From Kordiimonas sp. SCSIO 12610 (lineage in GTDB: Bacteria > Pseudomonadota > Alphaproteobacteria > Sphingomonadales > Kordiimonadaceae): 64,000 nt of DNA. Under the pieces are notes generated by a model. It saw only the letters and a program-made list of their open reading frames with translations. It did not search any database and had not been told where the DNA came from. Every line of letters begins with the position of its first letter. The stretch's first letter is position 1. Positions 54,314-63,920 of this stretch are shown in pieces. The stretch spans positions 3,345,001 to 3,409,000 of the forward strand of contig NZ_CP073747.1 in NCBI RefSeq assembly GCF_024398015.1, given 5' to 3'. A program made the translations under genes and the position numbers.

Positions 54314-55633
54314 ATGACGGTTAACGACAGTGATGCTATTCTGGCGCGCTTGATGAAGTTGCACCCAAAGAAAATCGACCTGTCGCTTGACCGTTTATAC
54401 AAGTTGCTTGAAAAACTTGGGAACCCTCATAAAAAACTACCACCTGTTATTCATATAGCCGGTACCAATGGCAAGGGCTCAACAGTTTCAACACTGCGTG
54501 CAATCGCGGAGGCCGCTGGCCACAGGGTTCATGTCTATACATCGCCGCATCTGGTTCGCTTTAACGAACGTATCCGCGTTGCCGGTAGTTTGATAGATGA
54601 TGAGACATTGTCAGATATTCTCGCTGAATGTGAACGTGCGAACGGTAATGACCCAATTACTTTTTTTGAAGTAACAACGGCTGCCGCCTTCCTTGCTTTT
54701 TCACGGGTAGACGCTGACCTATGTATTCTGGAAGTTGGGCTTGGCGGGCGCCTTGACGCGACCAATGTTATCGAAAATCCGGCTGCAACCTGCATAACAC
54801 CTGTCAGTTTTGATCATGAACAATTTTTAGGTGACACAATAGAAGCTATTTCTGGTGAAAAAGCAGGGATTATTAAAAAAGGTGCCCCTGTCATCGTCGG
54901 ACCGCAGCTAGCAGCAGCAAAAAAAGTCATTAGTTCAAAAATAGCTGAAGAAAGCGCAACAGGGTATTTCTTTAAAGACGATTGGAATGTCGAACTTACG
55001 AACGACAGCGACTATTTCCTCTATAGCGACCAAAACACCAAACTGACGCTACCGAAACCAAATTTGATTGGTATTCATCAGGTTAGCAATGCGGGACTCG
55101 CAATTAAAATCGCGATGACCCAACAAGCAGTTCATATACCAGAAGCAGCCATCCGCGCAGGATTGGGCTGGGTCCGCTGGCCTGCCCGCTTGCAAAAACT
55201 AGATAACACGCCCCTAAACAATTTATTACCGGATAATTCACTTTTGTGGCTAGATGGTGGTCATAATCCAGCCGCCGCAGGGGTTATTCGTACATTTCTG
55301 CAAACAGTTGACCCCACGGAGCAACCCATTTTCCTTATTCTTGGTATGATGGGAACAAAAGACGTTGAAGGCTATCTGAAGCCGCTTGCAAATTTGTTGA
55401 CGAAAGTGATTGCTGTTCCAATTGAAGGAGAGGACGGGGCTGCCAAAGCAGCCGACCTGGCAGCAGCAGCAACGGACCTCGGATTAAACGGTGTTATTGC
55501 TAAAGACTTTGAAGCCGCACTATCTATGATCGACCTCCAATCATCGCGCACTGCACCACCCTTTGTTCTCATTGGTGGATCATTGTATCTGGCAGGCCAA
55601 GTTCTAAAACGCGCCAACATATTACCTGATTAA
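54314..55633 (+). CDS. folC: Dihydrofolate/folylpolyglutamate synthase
   Basis: 439 residues. P-loop IAGTNGKGSTV, then YTSPHLVRFNERIRV, ILEVGLGGRLDATN, and the carbamylated-lysine region ISGEKAGIIKKG; C-terminal WLDGGHNPAAA. Adds glutamate to folates and makes dihydrofolate. Last of the trp-accD-folC set. A hairpin near 55673 is its end. Confidence 0.95.
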   Translation: MTVNDSDAILARLMKLHPKKIDLSLDRLYKLLEKLGNPHKKLPPVIHIAGTNGKGSTVSTLRAIAEAAGHRVHVYTSPHLVRFNERIRVAGSLIDDETLSDILAECERANGNDPITFFEVTTAAAFLAFSRVDADLCILEVGLGGRLDATNVIENPAATCITPVSFDHEQFLGDTIEAISGEKAGIIKKGAPVIVGPQLAAAKKVISSKIAEESATGYFFKDDWNVELTNDSDYFLYSDQNTKLTLPKPNLIGIHQVSNAGLAIKIAMTQQAVHIPEAAIRAGLGWVRWPARLQKLDNTPLNNLLPDNSLLWLDGGHNPAAAGVIRTFLQTVDPTEQPIFLILGMMGTKDVEGYLKPLANLLTKVIAVPIEGEDGAAKAADLAAAATDLGLNGVIAKDFEAALSMIDLQSSRTAPPFVLIGGSLYLAGQVLKRANILPD

Positions 55634-55669
55634 TCTGTATAACCATCCAGAACGATCTTACACTCCAAC

Positions 55670-55697
55670 AAAAAAGGCGGCTAAATAGCCGCCTTTA
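55670..55697. terminator. Terminator shared by folC and trxA
   Basis: AAAGGCGGCTA (55673-55683) and TAGCCGCCTTT (55686-55696) make an 11-bp stem, with A residues before it. On the reverse strand these give a six-T tail, so it is strongest for trxA and may act for folC too. Confidence 0.8.
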
Positions 55698-55717
55698 TAG
55701 CCGATATAAATTTCCGA

Positions 55718-56035
55718 TTAGAGTGCGCTGTCAATCCACTGGGAAAGCTGCGCTTTTGGTTTCGCTCCCATTGTTGTCGCAACGCTCTCGCCGCCTTTAA
55801 AGATCAACAATGTTGGGATAGAGCGAACGCCAAATTTAGTCGGTGTTTCCGGGTTAGCATCAATGTCCATTTTTGCGATAATAACGTCATCACGCTCGCC
55901 AGAAATCTCTTCCAAAACAGGGCCAATCATTTTACACGGGCCACACCACTGTGCCCAAAAGTCCAAAACAACTGGCTTATCCGCATTTAAAACGTCCTGT
56001 TCAAATGTTTCATCAGTTACTGTAATCGTTGCCAT
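55718..56035 (-). CDS. trxA: Thioredoxin
   Basis: 105 residues. Active site Trp-Cys31-Gly-Pro-Cys34-Lys in AQWCGPCK, FDxD core, and cis-Pro in RSIPTLLIF. General cytoplasmic disulfide reductant, paired with thioredoxin reductase. It lies just after addA, as usual in alphaproteobacteria, but with its own promoter and 175 bases between. Confidence 0.98.
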   Translation of the reverse strand: MATITVTDETFEQDVLNADKPVVLDFWAQWCGPCKMIGPVLEEISGERDDVIIAKMDIDANPETPTKFGVRSIPTLLIFKGGESVATTMGAKPKAQLSQWIDSAL

Positions 56036-56111
56036 TTCTTATACTTTCTTTTCTAAAATACCTTAGCAAGTTGCTCAAATATTCATCTCTTGTTTTCCTA
56101 CATTGACACAT

Positions 56112-56140
56112 AAAGTAGGCAGCTATTATGCGAAGGTCAA
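56112..56140 (-). promoter_or_regulatory. Candidate trxA promoter
   Basis: Reverse strand TTGACC (56140-56135), 17-base spacer, TACTTT (56117-56112), about 77 bases before the trxA start. Only sequence match. Confidence 0.5.
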
Positions 56141-56182
56141 GGCCCACACACGCACGCGTGATTTTATTAATTAACTTGCAGT

Positions 56183-56221
56183 ATTTAGATTAGATTATCT
56201 AAACAATATTCTAATCTAAAT
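56183..56221. repeat. AT-rich inverted repeat over the addA stop
   Basis: ATTTAGATTAG (56183-56193) and CTAATCTAAAT (56211-56221), perfect 11-bp arms with a 17-base loop; the right arm includes the addA stop. Probable end-of-message hairpin. Confidence 0.55.
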
Positions 56222-59200
56222 GGGCAATCGATTGCATGATCAATTCATCAGGCAATTCCATTAATCGTGCTTCATTTGTCCATAAAAGGGCAGTTCTAAC
56301 CCTCTTTTCAGGATAGATAATTTTAAGTGCCTTAGAATATAAACCCATTTGCCTTAAATACCCGCCGGACACCATAGATATATGTTTTGGTGGAGGACGG
56401 TTGGTTTTATAATCTACGATCATAACGTCATCATCTGTCACCACCAACCGATCCACCTGCCCCGAGACAACACGCGCACCAACCAGCCCAGCAACCGAAA
56501 CCTCCGCCCGGCTTTCGGGCCCAAAAAGCGCGCCTAGATCAGGATGGTTAAGAATAGCTTCAACCTCTAGCCAATAGATATTGCGGTTTTTCTCGTTTAA
56601 ATCAGGATAATGCCTTGATAGGAACAGGTATGCTGATGCTTCACGCGCCTCAGGTACAACCTCAGGCAACCACTCAAGCAGGCTATGAATAATGCGTCCA
56701 CGCTCGAAGCGAGCATCTTCTGCTCCCATAAGCGGGCTATATGTTTCTTCATCTTCGTCAGGTTTTGAAGGTACAAGGGGCCTTGGAGGTGTGGGCTCCG
56801 CGGGCATTTCTTCATAAAGCCATGGTGGTGGATCTTGGAAGGTTGTTTGTATTTCTTCCGATATTGTTTCGGCAGTTATTGTTTTCAATTCGCTCGGTAC
56901 GCCGGAAGAGAAACGTTTTACAGGCTCACCAAACATACCCTCAACCTCAACAGCACCAATAAGGCCAAACCCGTTTTCAATTGATTTGAACCAGCTTTCA
57001 TCCTCTGGTTCCCGTGGCCCTTGCCAGCCAGCGATATATAATCTGTCCTCTGCACGGGTTAGTGCCACATACAAAAGCCGGTGATATTCGGCGAAAGTTT
57101 TTTTCTTCAGATTGGATTTCATCTCTGAAACCATATCCAGCGTCTTTCCTGGTGTGGTCCATAGCAAAAATTCGGCTGGCACACCTTCCGTGGCTTTGAA
57201 GGGCAAAATTCTGCTATCTTTCACGGTGTCTGGTGTCGCAACAATATCAGACAAAAACACGATGGGAGCCTGCAACCCTTTTGAGCTATGGACCGTCATA
57301 ATCCTGACGCTGTCGGTTTCGCTTTCCATATCACGTTTAATTTGAGTGTGGCCTTCTTCAATAGTTCGCAAGAATGCCTGCAAGGACGGTGCATTTCCTT
57401 CTTCATACTTTAAGGCTTGATCAATAAACTCATCAACAGCATCCTGAATATCCAGACCCAACCGCCCAATCATGGCTTTCCTGCCACCCAATTCATTGAG
57501 CACCAAACTATAAAACTCAAAAGGTGTCATCAGGTCGGCTGCGCTCAAGATACGGTCTAAATACTTCAAGGCTGTTTGATAAATCGAATAATATTTATGC
57601 GCTGTGTTGGCGGCATGTTTATTCAGTGCTTTCCATAAACTTGCATCACGCCCATATGCCAAATCAAAAAGCTCATCTTCTCCTAAGCCGATGAAAGGGC
57701 TTTTTAACACCGTTGCTAATGTTAGATCATCGTTTGGGGCGAGGGCAAAATGCCCGAGCGCAAGCAAATCCATCACAGGAAGCTCATCCGTCAAAACCAT
57801 CCGATCCCGTCCTGCAACAGGAACATTATAGTGCTTAAGTGATTTTACAAGATAATCAACAAATGGCGTTCTTCGGCGCACCAAAACCAGAATATCTGAC
57901 GCTTTGATTGGCCGGTCCTTTGCTTCCAATACTTCACCGTCATTCAGCATTTTATGAATACGTGCCGCGATTTTACGCGCGCATCTACCTTCCGCGTCAT
58001 CAATGGTTTCCTGACGAACAGGGGGTATCCATTCTTCTTCTTCAACCTGTAACTGTGGTCGCTCCAACGGCCACAATTCTACCAATCCAGCCTCGCCCGC
58101 ACGAATAAAATTATGACGCACGGGATCGCCGCCCATAATCAAACCATGATAGGGTGCACTATTCTGGTCAAATGTCGCATCAACAAGTGATAATACGGCT
58201 TCCGTTGATCGGAAAGAAAGGTCCAATGGCACATCACCTGCTGGTGCATCTGCATTGTGTGCCTGAGCAAAAATTCTATTCTTAGCCTTGAGAAACTCAG
58301 AAGGGTCAGCACGCTGAAATGAAAAAATCGACTGTTTGGTATCACCAACAGCAAATACCGTTCGCTCTTTATCATGTGCGCCCTCGCCAGCAAAAAACTC
58401 TGACGCAATTGCTTCCACAACTTTCCACTGATTTTCATTCGTATCCTGCGCTTCATCGATCAGAATATGATCGATAGAGCTATCAAGTTTAAACAGTATC
58501 CAAGGGGCGATACTTGCCTGATCCAGCAGGCCCACAGTGTCGCGGATCATATCATCAAAATCAACAAGACCTCGTTCGCGCTTGATGCCATTGTAATAAT
58601 CCAGTTGCATAAAACCAAGGCGCAGCAAGGCCGCTGTGGCTTCGGCCATACTGCATCGTTGAATGCGCTCTAGTATGCGGTGCAATCGATTTTGCTCTTT
58701 CACGATCACATCGTTCAAGGCATCATTGGCTGTGAGTATTTTCTTGGTCGCAACTGTTTTTCTTGGTTTATTATCGGTCTTGGTTAAAAAAACCTGTGTA
58801 TATTCATCAAATTTTTCCGCACGGCTTGCAACATCTGACGCTAAGAAATCTGTAACTATCTGTCCCTTTTTCGCATCATTAGCACTTCCGCCCAACATCC
58901 CAAGTGCCAGAGCCTGCAGGCCATTTCTGTCCAGCATATCATCCGTTACTGCACCGCGTTTAATGGTGGATGTGGTTTCACCGACATTAAGGCCCAGCGC
59001 CCTATAAAGGGCCGCAAAAATCACGTCTACATTACCAAAAATATGTTGGAGGCGATTGAGGGTCACCGCTTCAAACTCAAGTCGGCTCATAACCTCATCA
59101 AAAGTGCCTTCGGTAACAAGCCCCGCGACAATTTCGAGCGCCTTTCTATAGTCAAGGCCAGCAGGTTCCCGTGTGAGCGATAACATTTTATCGCGCGCTT

Positions 59201-59672
59201 CCTGCATAATTTCACGAGCAGCGCTTTCTTCAATGCCTTCGAACCCTGGCATCAACTGGGCCTCGAGGGGAAAGCGCCCCAAGAGGGACTGACAGAAACT
59301 ATGAAACGTCTGAATACTCAGGCCGCCTGTAAGCTCTAGGACCTCTGCAAATAACTGCCGCGCTCGAATAAGCATAAATTCGTCCGCAACCTCTTCGGTT
59401 CTGCGTTTTATCTCATCAGCTAATTCATCATCGGACATACCTGTCCAGCGGCCCAGTTCTTCAAAAATTCGGGTCTTCATTTCCGCAGCGCCAGCTTTGG
59501 TAAACGTTAGGCAAAGAATATTCTCTGGCCGGGTTCCCGTAAGCATAAGACGCAGGACACGTGCTGTTAAAACATGCGTTTTACCCGTCCCCGCACTTGC
59601 GCCAACCCACGCCGTCAGGTTCGGTGTGGTTGCAAGCGCCTGATCCGGTGTCATGCTGGGTTTACCTGCCAT
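56211..59672 (-). CDS. addA: AddA, helicase-nuclease subunit of the AddAB recombination enzyme
   Basis: About 1153 residues. P-loop GASAGTGKTHVLTARV close to the N-terminus, helicase motifs ILIDEAQDTNENQ (II), VGDTKQSIFSFQ (III), TVHSSKGLQAPIVFLSD (V), ALTRAEDRLYIAGW (VI), and a C-terminal RecB-type nuclease with VDRLVVTDDDVMIVDYKT. It processes double-strand breaks to ssDNA for RecA. Start is uncertain among ATGs at 59672, 59654 and 59690s; all overlap or follow the addB stop (59662). Confidence 0.96.
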   Translation of the reverse strand: MAGKPSMTPDQALATTPNLTAWVGASAGTGKTHVLTARVLRLMLTGTRPENILCLTFTKAGAAEMKTRIFEELGRWTGMSDDELADEIKRRTEEVADEFMLIRARQLFAEVLELTGGLSIQTFHSFCQSLLGRFPLEAQLMPGFEGIEESAAREIMQEARDKMLSLTREPAGLDYRKALEIVAGLVTEGTFDEVMSRLEFEAVTLNRLQHIFGNVDVIFAALYRALGLNVGETTSTIKRGAVTDDMLDRNGLQALALGMLGGSANDAKKGQIVTDFLASDVASRAEKFDEYTQVFLTKTDNKPRKTVATKKILTANDALNDVIVKEQNRLHRILERIQRCSMAEATAALLRLGFMQLDYYNGIKRERGLVDFDDMIRDTVGLLDQASIAPWILFKLDSSIDHILIDEAQDTNENQWKVVEAIASEFFAGEGAHDKERTVFAVGDTKQSIFSFQRADPSEFLKAKNRIFAQAHNADAPAGDVPLDLSFRSTEAVLSLVDATFDQNSAPYHGLIMGGDPVRHNFIRAGEAGLVELWPLERPQLQVEEEEWIPPVRQETIDDAEGRCARKIAARIHKMLNDGEVLEAKDRPIKASDILVLVRRRTPFVDYLVKSLKHYNVPVAGRDRMVLTDELPVMDLLALGHFALAPNDDLTLATVLKSPFIGLGEDELFDLAYGRDASLWKALNKHAANTAHKYYSIYQTALKYLDRILSAADLMTPFEFYSLVLNELGGRKAMIGRLGLDIQDAVDEFIDQALKYEEGNAPSLQAFLRTIEEGHTQIKRDMESETDSVRIMTVHSSKGLQAPIVFLSDIVATPDTVKDSRILPFKATEGVPAEFLLWTTPGKTLDMVSEMKSNLKKKTFAEYHRLLYVALTRAEDRLYIAGWQGPREPEDESWFKSIENGFGLIGAVEVEGMFGEPVKRFSSGVPSELKTITAETISEEIQTTFQDPPPWLYEEMPAEPTPPRPLVPSKPDEDEETYSPLMGAEDARFERGRIIHSLLEWLPEVVPEAREASAYLFLSRHYPDLNEKNRNIYWLEVEAILNHPDLGALFGPESRAEVSVAGLVGARVVSGQVDRLVVTDDDVMIVDYKTNRPPPKHISMVSGGYLRQMGLYSKALKIIYPEKRVRTALLWTNEARLMELPDELIMQSIAHLD

Positions 59673-62600
59673 CATGACCACCGTTGTTTTCATCATCACA
59701 TGATGATTGCCATTCTTTCACCCGCGCCAAATGATCATAATCTCCATAACCCGCTTGCTTGGGGCGAGGGTTCGATAGATACGGTGTTTCCTGATTGCCG
59801 AAGGCTTTTAAAAGCGCCATTAATCCTTGTTCCGCTTCCGTAATTATATTGTCTACCTCAGCAGGTTTGATTTTCTCCTGTATCTCTCCTGGCTGGGCAC
59901 CACCTTTGATTAACCAAAACAAAAGTCGTTCAACGGATGCAGCATCAATATTTTTAAAGGCACCTTTTCGCGCTAACACACCTTCAAGCGGTAGCTGTGG
60001 TGCATAGCCCGCGCGCATCCTTTTTTCGGTTGGGATATTGCCTGTTTTATAGTCGATAATAGCCAAATCGCCCGTTTCGCGGTTGCGATCAATCCGGTCA
60101 GCTGTCGCTGACAATATAAAACCTAGTTCAGCGAATTTATACTCAGCTTTTTCTTCCAGCAAAACTGTTTCATATTTTTGCTGCCAACGATCTTCATGAT
60201 CAACAAACCAGCGGGCTGCATCTTTAAATCGTGGCCACCAAAATGCATAAACTGTTGGCTGGTTCATAATCTCACTGAAAACATCACGCCCTATTTCAAG
60301 TAACTGTTCATAACCTGCATCCCCTTTTAAGCGCGTATCGAGCTTTAGATAGTTTTCAAATGCTTTATGGATCAAGGTTCCTTTCTGTGAAGCATTCGGT
60401 CGCTCGTCGATGTCCTCTAACTGTCTTAATTTCAGAATTTTATTCGCATAGATTGCATAGGGGTCGCGCATCCAGGTTTCAATTTGTGTCACAGATAACG
60501 CCTTGGGCCGAGCTTCAAGAGGCGGTGTTGGCTTCGGCGGCAAGGACGGTTTAATCCCATTGGTCCTTAGTAAAGCATTTGCCCAATCAATATAATGGTC
60601 AATCGTTGGTATTTCACGGCCAGCTAATGCTTCTATCCTAAATAGCCACCGGCTTGGAACTGCAGGAGCGCCGTCTATTTTTTCAGCACGCGTAAGAATA
60701 ACATTGGGTGCACAAGCAGCCTGTATAAAATCGTGTGCAGATTGACCGATCCGTCGCTCCAATGCAGGCAATCCAAACTCTGCGCGCATGGGTCTACTCA
60801 TCCAGGGGTCTGGTTTAATATCGGCTGGCCAAATATCCTCGTTTAATCCGCCCAAAATCATAAGATCAGTGTTCTGAAGCCGAGCTTCAAGCGGGCCCCA
60901 GATTGAAATACGCGGATGTTTTTGCCACTGGGGTCGCACCATAACATCTGTTAGCATTTCATCAAAAAGCGCAGCATACTCCTCTAGTGTTAGGGCGTTC
61001 TTTTCAGCAAATTCAATATCAGAATTCTCATTAATCAAATCACGAAGGCGATCAGCAATTGCGATACCCGCCTCGCCCTTCCATAAAACCTTATCGCCTT
61101 TTATTGTGTCTTCCACTTGAAGCACATCAGCCAGGTTCTCAGCTACAGTTAGATGAGTTTTAATCACTTCAGATAAGTTATTAAGCCCTAAGCCTTCAGC
61201 AGAAATCGGCGCTAAAATCTCACTTACAGCCTTTAGCGTTTTATAGTCATCTTCATTAAATTGGTTTTTCGGGTCATGTGCACAATTTTTTGCCCGCTCT
61301 AAAATACCAGCAAGGCCCGGCTTTGGCCGGGCGCCACGCATAACATGCATGTCCAACCGCCTGACAAAAGCAAGAAACTTGGTTCTGGTTAGGCCAGCGG
61401 CTACCATCGGATGCTGGAGTAATGACAAGAACGCAACTGGTTTATAGTCCGCGGCAGCAGTATGAATGATTAAACTCATCAAACGCCCTGTTGAACTGAT
61501 CAGCGCACGGTCACCACCAGAATCATCAATATCAATGTTCCAACGTTTCAATGCCATCCGCACATAACGGGCCAAGTAACGGTCAGGTGTTACAAGCGCA
61601 GCCGTTTTCTCGGGCGTTTCTAAAACCTCTCGCAGCATAACGGCAATTGCTTCCGCTTCTTCGCGGCGGGTCGGTGCGACAAGTTTAGAAACCCCTGTGA
61701 ACAATTCCGCGTCACTCATGTCACGGTACGGAAAATTAGGCCAAATATCAGTGTTTTTAGCCGGTCTCAGCGCATCAGAAATTAACTCATAACGAACTTG
61801 CTGGTTGTTTGATATAGGCGTGGGCAGTTCCCAATCCTGGACTTCGTGGCGATTAACCCCCATCGTCTCCAGTAGCGATTTCATGGCATTCTGTGGATGG
61901 GTTGGGTCAATATTCTGCCATGCATAATCGTCCATCGTGCCATCGAAGCCCGGCAGCACAACAGTCCCGTTTTCCATCTTTGAAATCAGTTTCAATAGTT
62001 CGGCAGTAACAGGAATAGACCCCGTGGAACCCGCTGCAATCACGTGTCCTTTCGGCGGGCGTTCCCGCCAAACATTACATAAATTCTGAATGAGAGCATC
62101 ACGGCGTACAACAGGATCAACCAAGCCCTGTGTTTTAAGAATTTTCGGCCATTCACCTGTGATAATTTGGAGGAACTCAAGGGTAACTTCCCAGTGATGA
62201 GCAAGTCCTTCAGGGACCAGTTTTGCCAAGTCCTTATACCTTAATCCTTCGGTTTGAACCTGATCCATAAACCTCGATAAATCACGGGCAAGGCGCCATG
62301 CCTGTGCAGCGGACGTCTTAGCAGGGAAAAACTCTCTCTCAACAAGAATTTTAGCGAGCAGCATCAATCGACGCGTATCGGATATAGCTGGCAAACTTTC
62401 TGCGTGATCAACAGCTGCAAGCCCTGCGCCTAGAAATCCAATTTCATCTTCGTCTACATCACCAATAGGGCGCATTAAAGGTAACAATAATGGCTTGTCG
62501 CCCGCCAGTCTCAGGAATGCTTCACGTAAGGTTTTCTGTGCACGGCGATTTGGCAGCAAAATGGTATAATCATTCAAATTGTTATTATGACGATTCGAAT

Positions 62601-62679
62601 GAGATAAAACCCCAAATGCCAGTGCGTCTACGAAACAAACGGTTGGCGGAATAGTGTAAATCGTGGGATGGCCAAGCAT
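59662..62679 (-). CDS. addB: AddB, nuclease subunit of AddAB
   Basis: 1005 residues, usual for alphaproteobacterial AddB. N-terminal inactivated helicase-like part (YTILLPNRRAQKTLR, VIAAGSTGSIP), a middle region with DLMILGGLNEDIWP, and the C-terminal nuclease motif DRNRETGDLAIIDYKTGNIP. Works with AddA. Its ATG shares a base with the stop of the nucleotidyltransferase (TAATG at 62679). Confidence 0.95.
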   Translation of the reverse strand: MLGHPTIYTIPPTVCFVDALAFGVLSHSNRHNNNLNDYTILLPNRRAQKTLREAFLRLAGDKPLLLPLMRPIGDVDEDEIGFLGAGLAAVDHAESLPAISDTRRLMLLAKILVEREFFPAKTSAAQAWRLARDLSRFMDQVQTEGLRYKDLAKLVPEGLAHHWEVTLEFLQIITGEWPKILKTQGLVDPVVRRDALIQNLCNVWRERPPKGHVIAAGSTGSIPVTAELLKLISKMENGTVVLPGFDGTMDDYAWQNIDPTHPQNAMKSLLETMGVNRHEVQDWELPTPISNNQQVRYELISDALRPAKNTDIWPNFPYRDMSDAELFTGVSKLVAPTRREEAEAIAVMLREVLETPEKTAALVTPDRYLARYVRMALKRWNIDIDDSGGDRALISSTGRLMSLIIHTAAADYKPVAFLSLLQHPMVAAGLTRTKFLAFVRRLDMHVMRGARPKPGLAGILERAKNCAHDPKNQFNEDDYKTLKAVSEILAPISAEGLGLNNLSEVIKTHLTVAENLADVLQVEDTIKGDKVLWKGEAGIAIADRLRDLINENSDIEFAEKNALTLEEYAALFDEMLTDVMVRPQWQKHPRISIWGPLEARLQNTDLMILGGLNEDIWPADIKPDPWMSRPMRAEFGLPALERRIGQSAHDFIQAACAPNVILTRAEKIDGAPAVPSRWLFRIEALAGREIPTIDHYIDWANALLRTNGIKPSLPPKPTPPLEARPKALSVTQIETWMRDPYAIYANKILKLRQLEDIDERPNASQKGTLIHKAFENYLKLDTRLKGDAGYEQLLEIGRDVFSEIMNQPTVYAFWWPRFKDAARWFVDHEDRWQQKYETVLLEEKAEYKFAELGFILSATADRIDRNRETGDLAIIDYKTGNIPTEKRMRAGYAPQLPLEGVLARKGAFKNIDAASVERLLFWLIKGGAQPGEIQEKIKPAEVDNIITEAEQGLMALLKAFGNQETPYLSNPRPKQAGYGDYDHLARVKEWQSSCDDENNGGHDGR

Positions 62680-63422
62680 TATGGTACAAATTCCATCTTG
62701 GCCAAGCGTGTTTCAGCCTCAAAAATTGCTGCTTCAGTCCCAACATGCATCCACAGGCCTTGGTGCCGGATACCATACAAACGACCAGCCTTCTGTGCTT
62801 TCTTAAATATTTCCCGATTAGACCAGGAACCGTTTGGCATATCATCATAGAGCGATGATTTGACGATCAAAACACCACCGTACATGAAAGGTGATGTCGC
62901 TGCTTCCTCCCGAAATCTGATTGGCCCCACACCAGCATCCTGCTCGTCTAAGAAAAAATCACCTACACCTTCATAGCCATAGGCAACGCCGGTCGGGATT
63001 AATAACAATAGAGCATCCATTTTCTCTGGATTCCAAGCCCCTTGCATAGACTTCAAACTATTCAACGAAGGGTTCAAGTCCTCCCATAATATATCGCTGT
63101 TGACGACAAAAAATTCACTATCAAGAAGCGGGATTGCTTTCTTTACTCCGCCGCCTGTCTCAAGTATTTCATCACACTCATCGGAAATACAAACATCCCC
63201 GCGCATAACATATGATGACAGATGACTTTCAATTTTATCGGCGAGATGATGAATATTGACAACAATCGGCGCCAAATCGAGATCTAACAGTTTCGCCAGA
63301 ATACGATCCAATAAAGATTTGCCCGCAACCATGGTGAGTGGTTTAGGTGTCGTTTTAGATAAATCCCCCATGCGACGCCCAAGACCAGCTGCAAGGACCA
63401 TTGCCTTTGCTAATTCAGCCAT
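62679..63422 (-). CDS. MurU-like nucleotidyltransferase
   Basis: 247 residues. N-terminal AMVLAAGLGRRMGDLSKTTPKPL is the NTP-transferase signature (GxGxR and Lys), with VVNSDILWE as the metal-binding Asp and HVGT near the end. Resembles N-acetylmuramate-1-phosphate uridylyltransferase MurU, which recycles cell-wall sugars together with kinase AmgK. Coupled to tsaE and addB by TAATG overlaps. The amgK gene that usually accompanies it is absent here. Confidence 0.88.
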   Translation of the reverse strand: MAELAKAMVLAAGLGRRMGDLSKTTPKPLTMVAGKSLLDRILAKLLDLDLAPIVVNIHHLADKIESHLSSYVMRGDVCISDECDEILETGGGVKKAIPLLDSEFFVVNSDILWEDLNPSLNSLKSMQGAWNPEKMDALLLLIPTGVAYGYEGVGDFFLDEQDAGVGPIRFREEAATSPFMYGGVLIVKSSLYDDMPNGSWSNREIFKKAQKAGRLYGIRHQGLWMHVGTEAAIFEAETRLAKMEFVP

Positions 63423-63919
63423 TATTGAGTCCCTTGAAAGGTGCGAGCATTTTCAAAACGCTCTAGCCAGTTATTACCACCAACTATTTGCAATTCACGG
63501 GCATCATTGTTTTTCACATCTGGTATTATTTTCAATAAAATGTGCAAAGCTTCTTCCTGCCAATCTTGTGGCAGTTTTTCGGGCCATTCTACCAAAAAAA
63601 TACCATTTTCCCTCATGTCCTCAAAACCCAACTCATACAATTCTTCTTCATCATTCAAGCGGTACAGGTCAGCATGACAAACCTCAGGGCCATTGGGAGC
63701 AGCATAGGTTTGTAATAAGGTAAAAGTTGGACTGGGCACTTCGAGGTTTGGTTCTAAAAACAATTTGCGAATTAAGGCCCTTACCAACGTGGTTTTACCC
63801 GCGCCCAGATCACCCGTGAATGTCACCACGTCACCGACACGCAATAGCGACGACAGCCATTCACCAAATTTCTCGGTATCTGACTGGCCAGAGAGCTGCT
63901 TGTTAAAGAGGACTTGCAT
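63422..63919 (-). CDS. tsaE: tRNA threonylcarbamoyladenosine biosynthesis ATPase TsaE
   Basis: 165 residues from the ATG at 63919, one base after the stop of the preceding gene; an ATG at 63937 is in frame. P-loop TGDLGAGKTTLVRALIRKL, then PSPTFTLLQTY and HADLYRL with the conserved acidic residues, and VEWPEKLP. It helps TsaB/TsaD make t6A37 in tRNA. Its stop shares bases with the nucleotidyltransferase start. Confidence 0.95.
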   Translation of the reverse strand: MQVLFNKQLSGQSDTEKFGEWLSSLLRVGDVVTFTGDLGAGKTTLVRALIRKLFLEPNLEVPSPTFTLLQTYAAPNGPEVCHADLYRLNDEEELYELGFEDMRENGIFLVEWPEKLPQDWQEEALHILLKIIPDVKNNDARELQIVGGNNWLERFENARTFQGTQ

Positions 63920-63920
63920 G

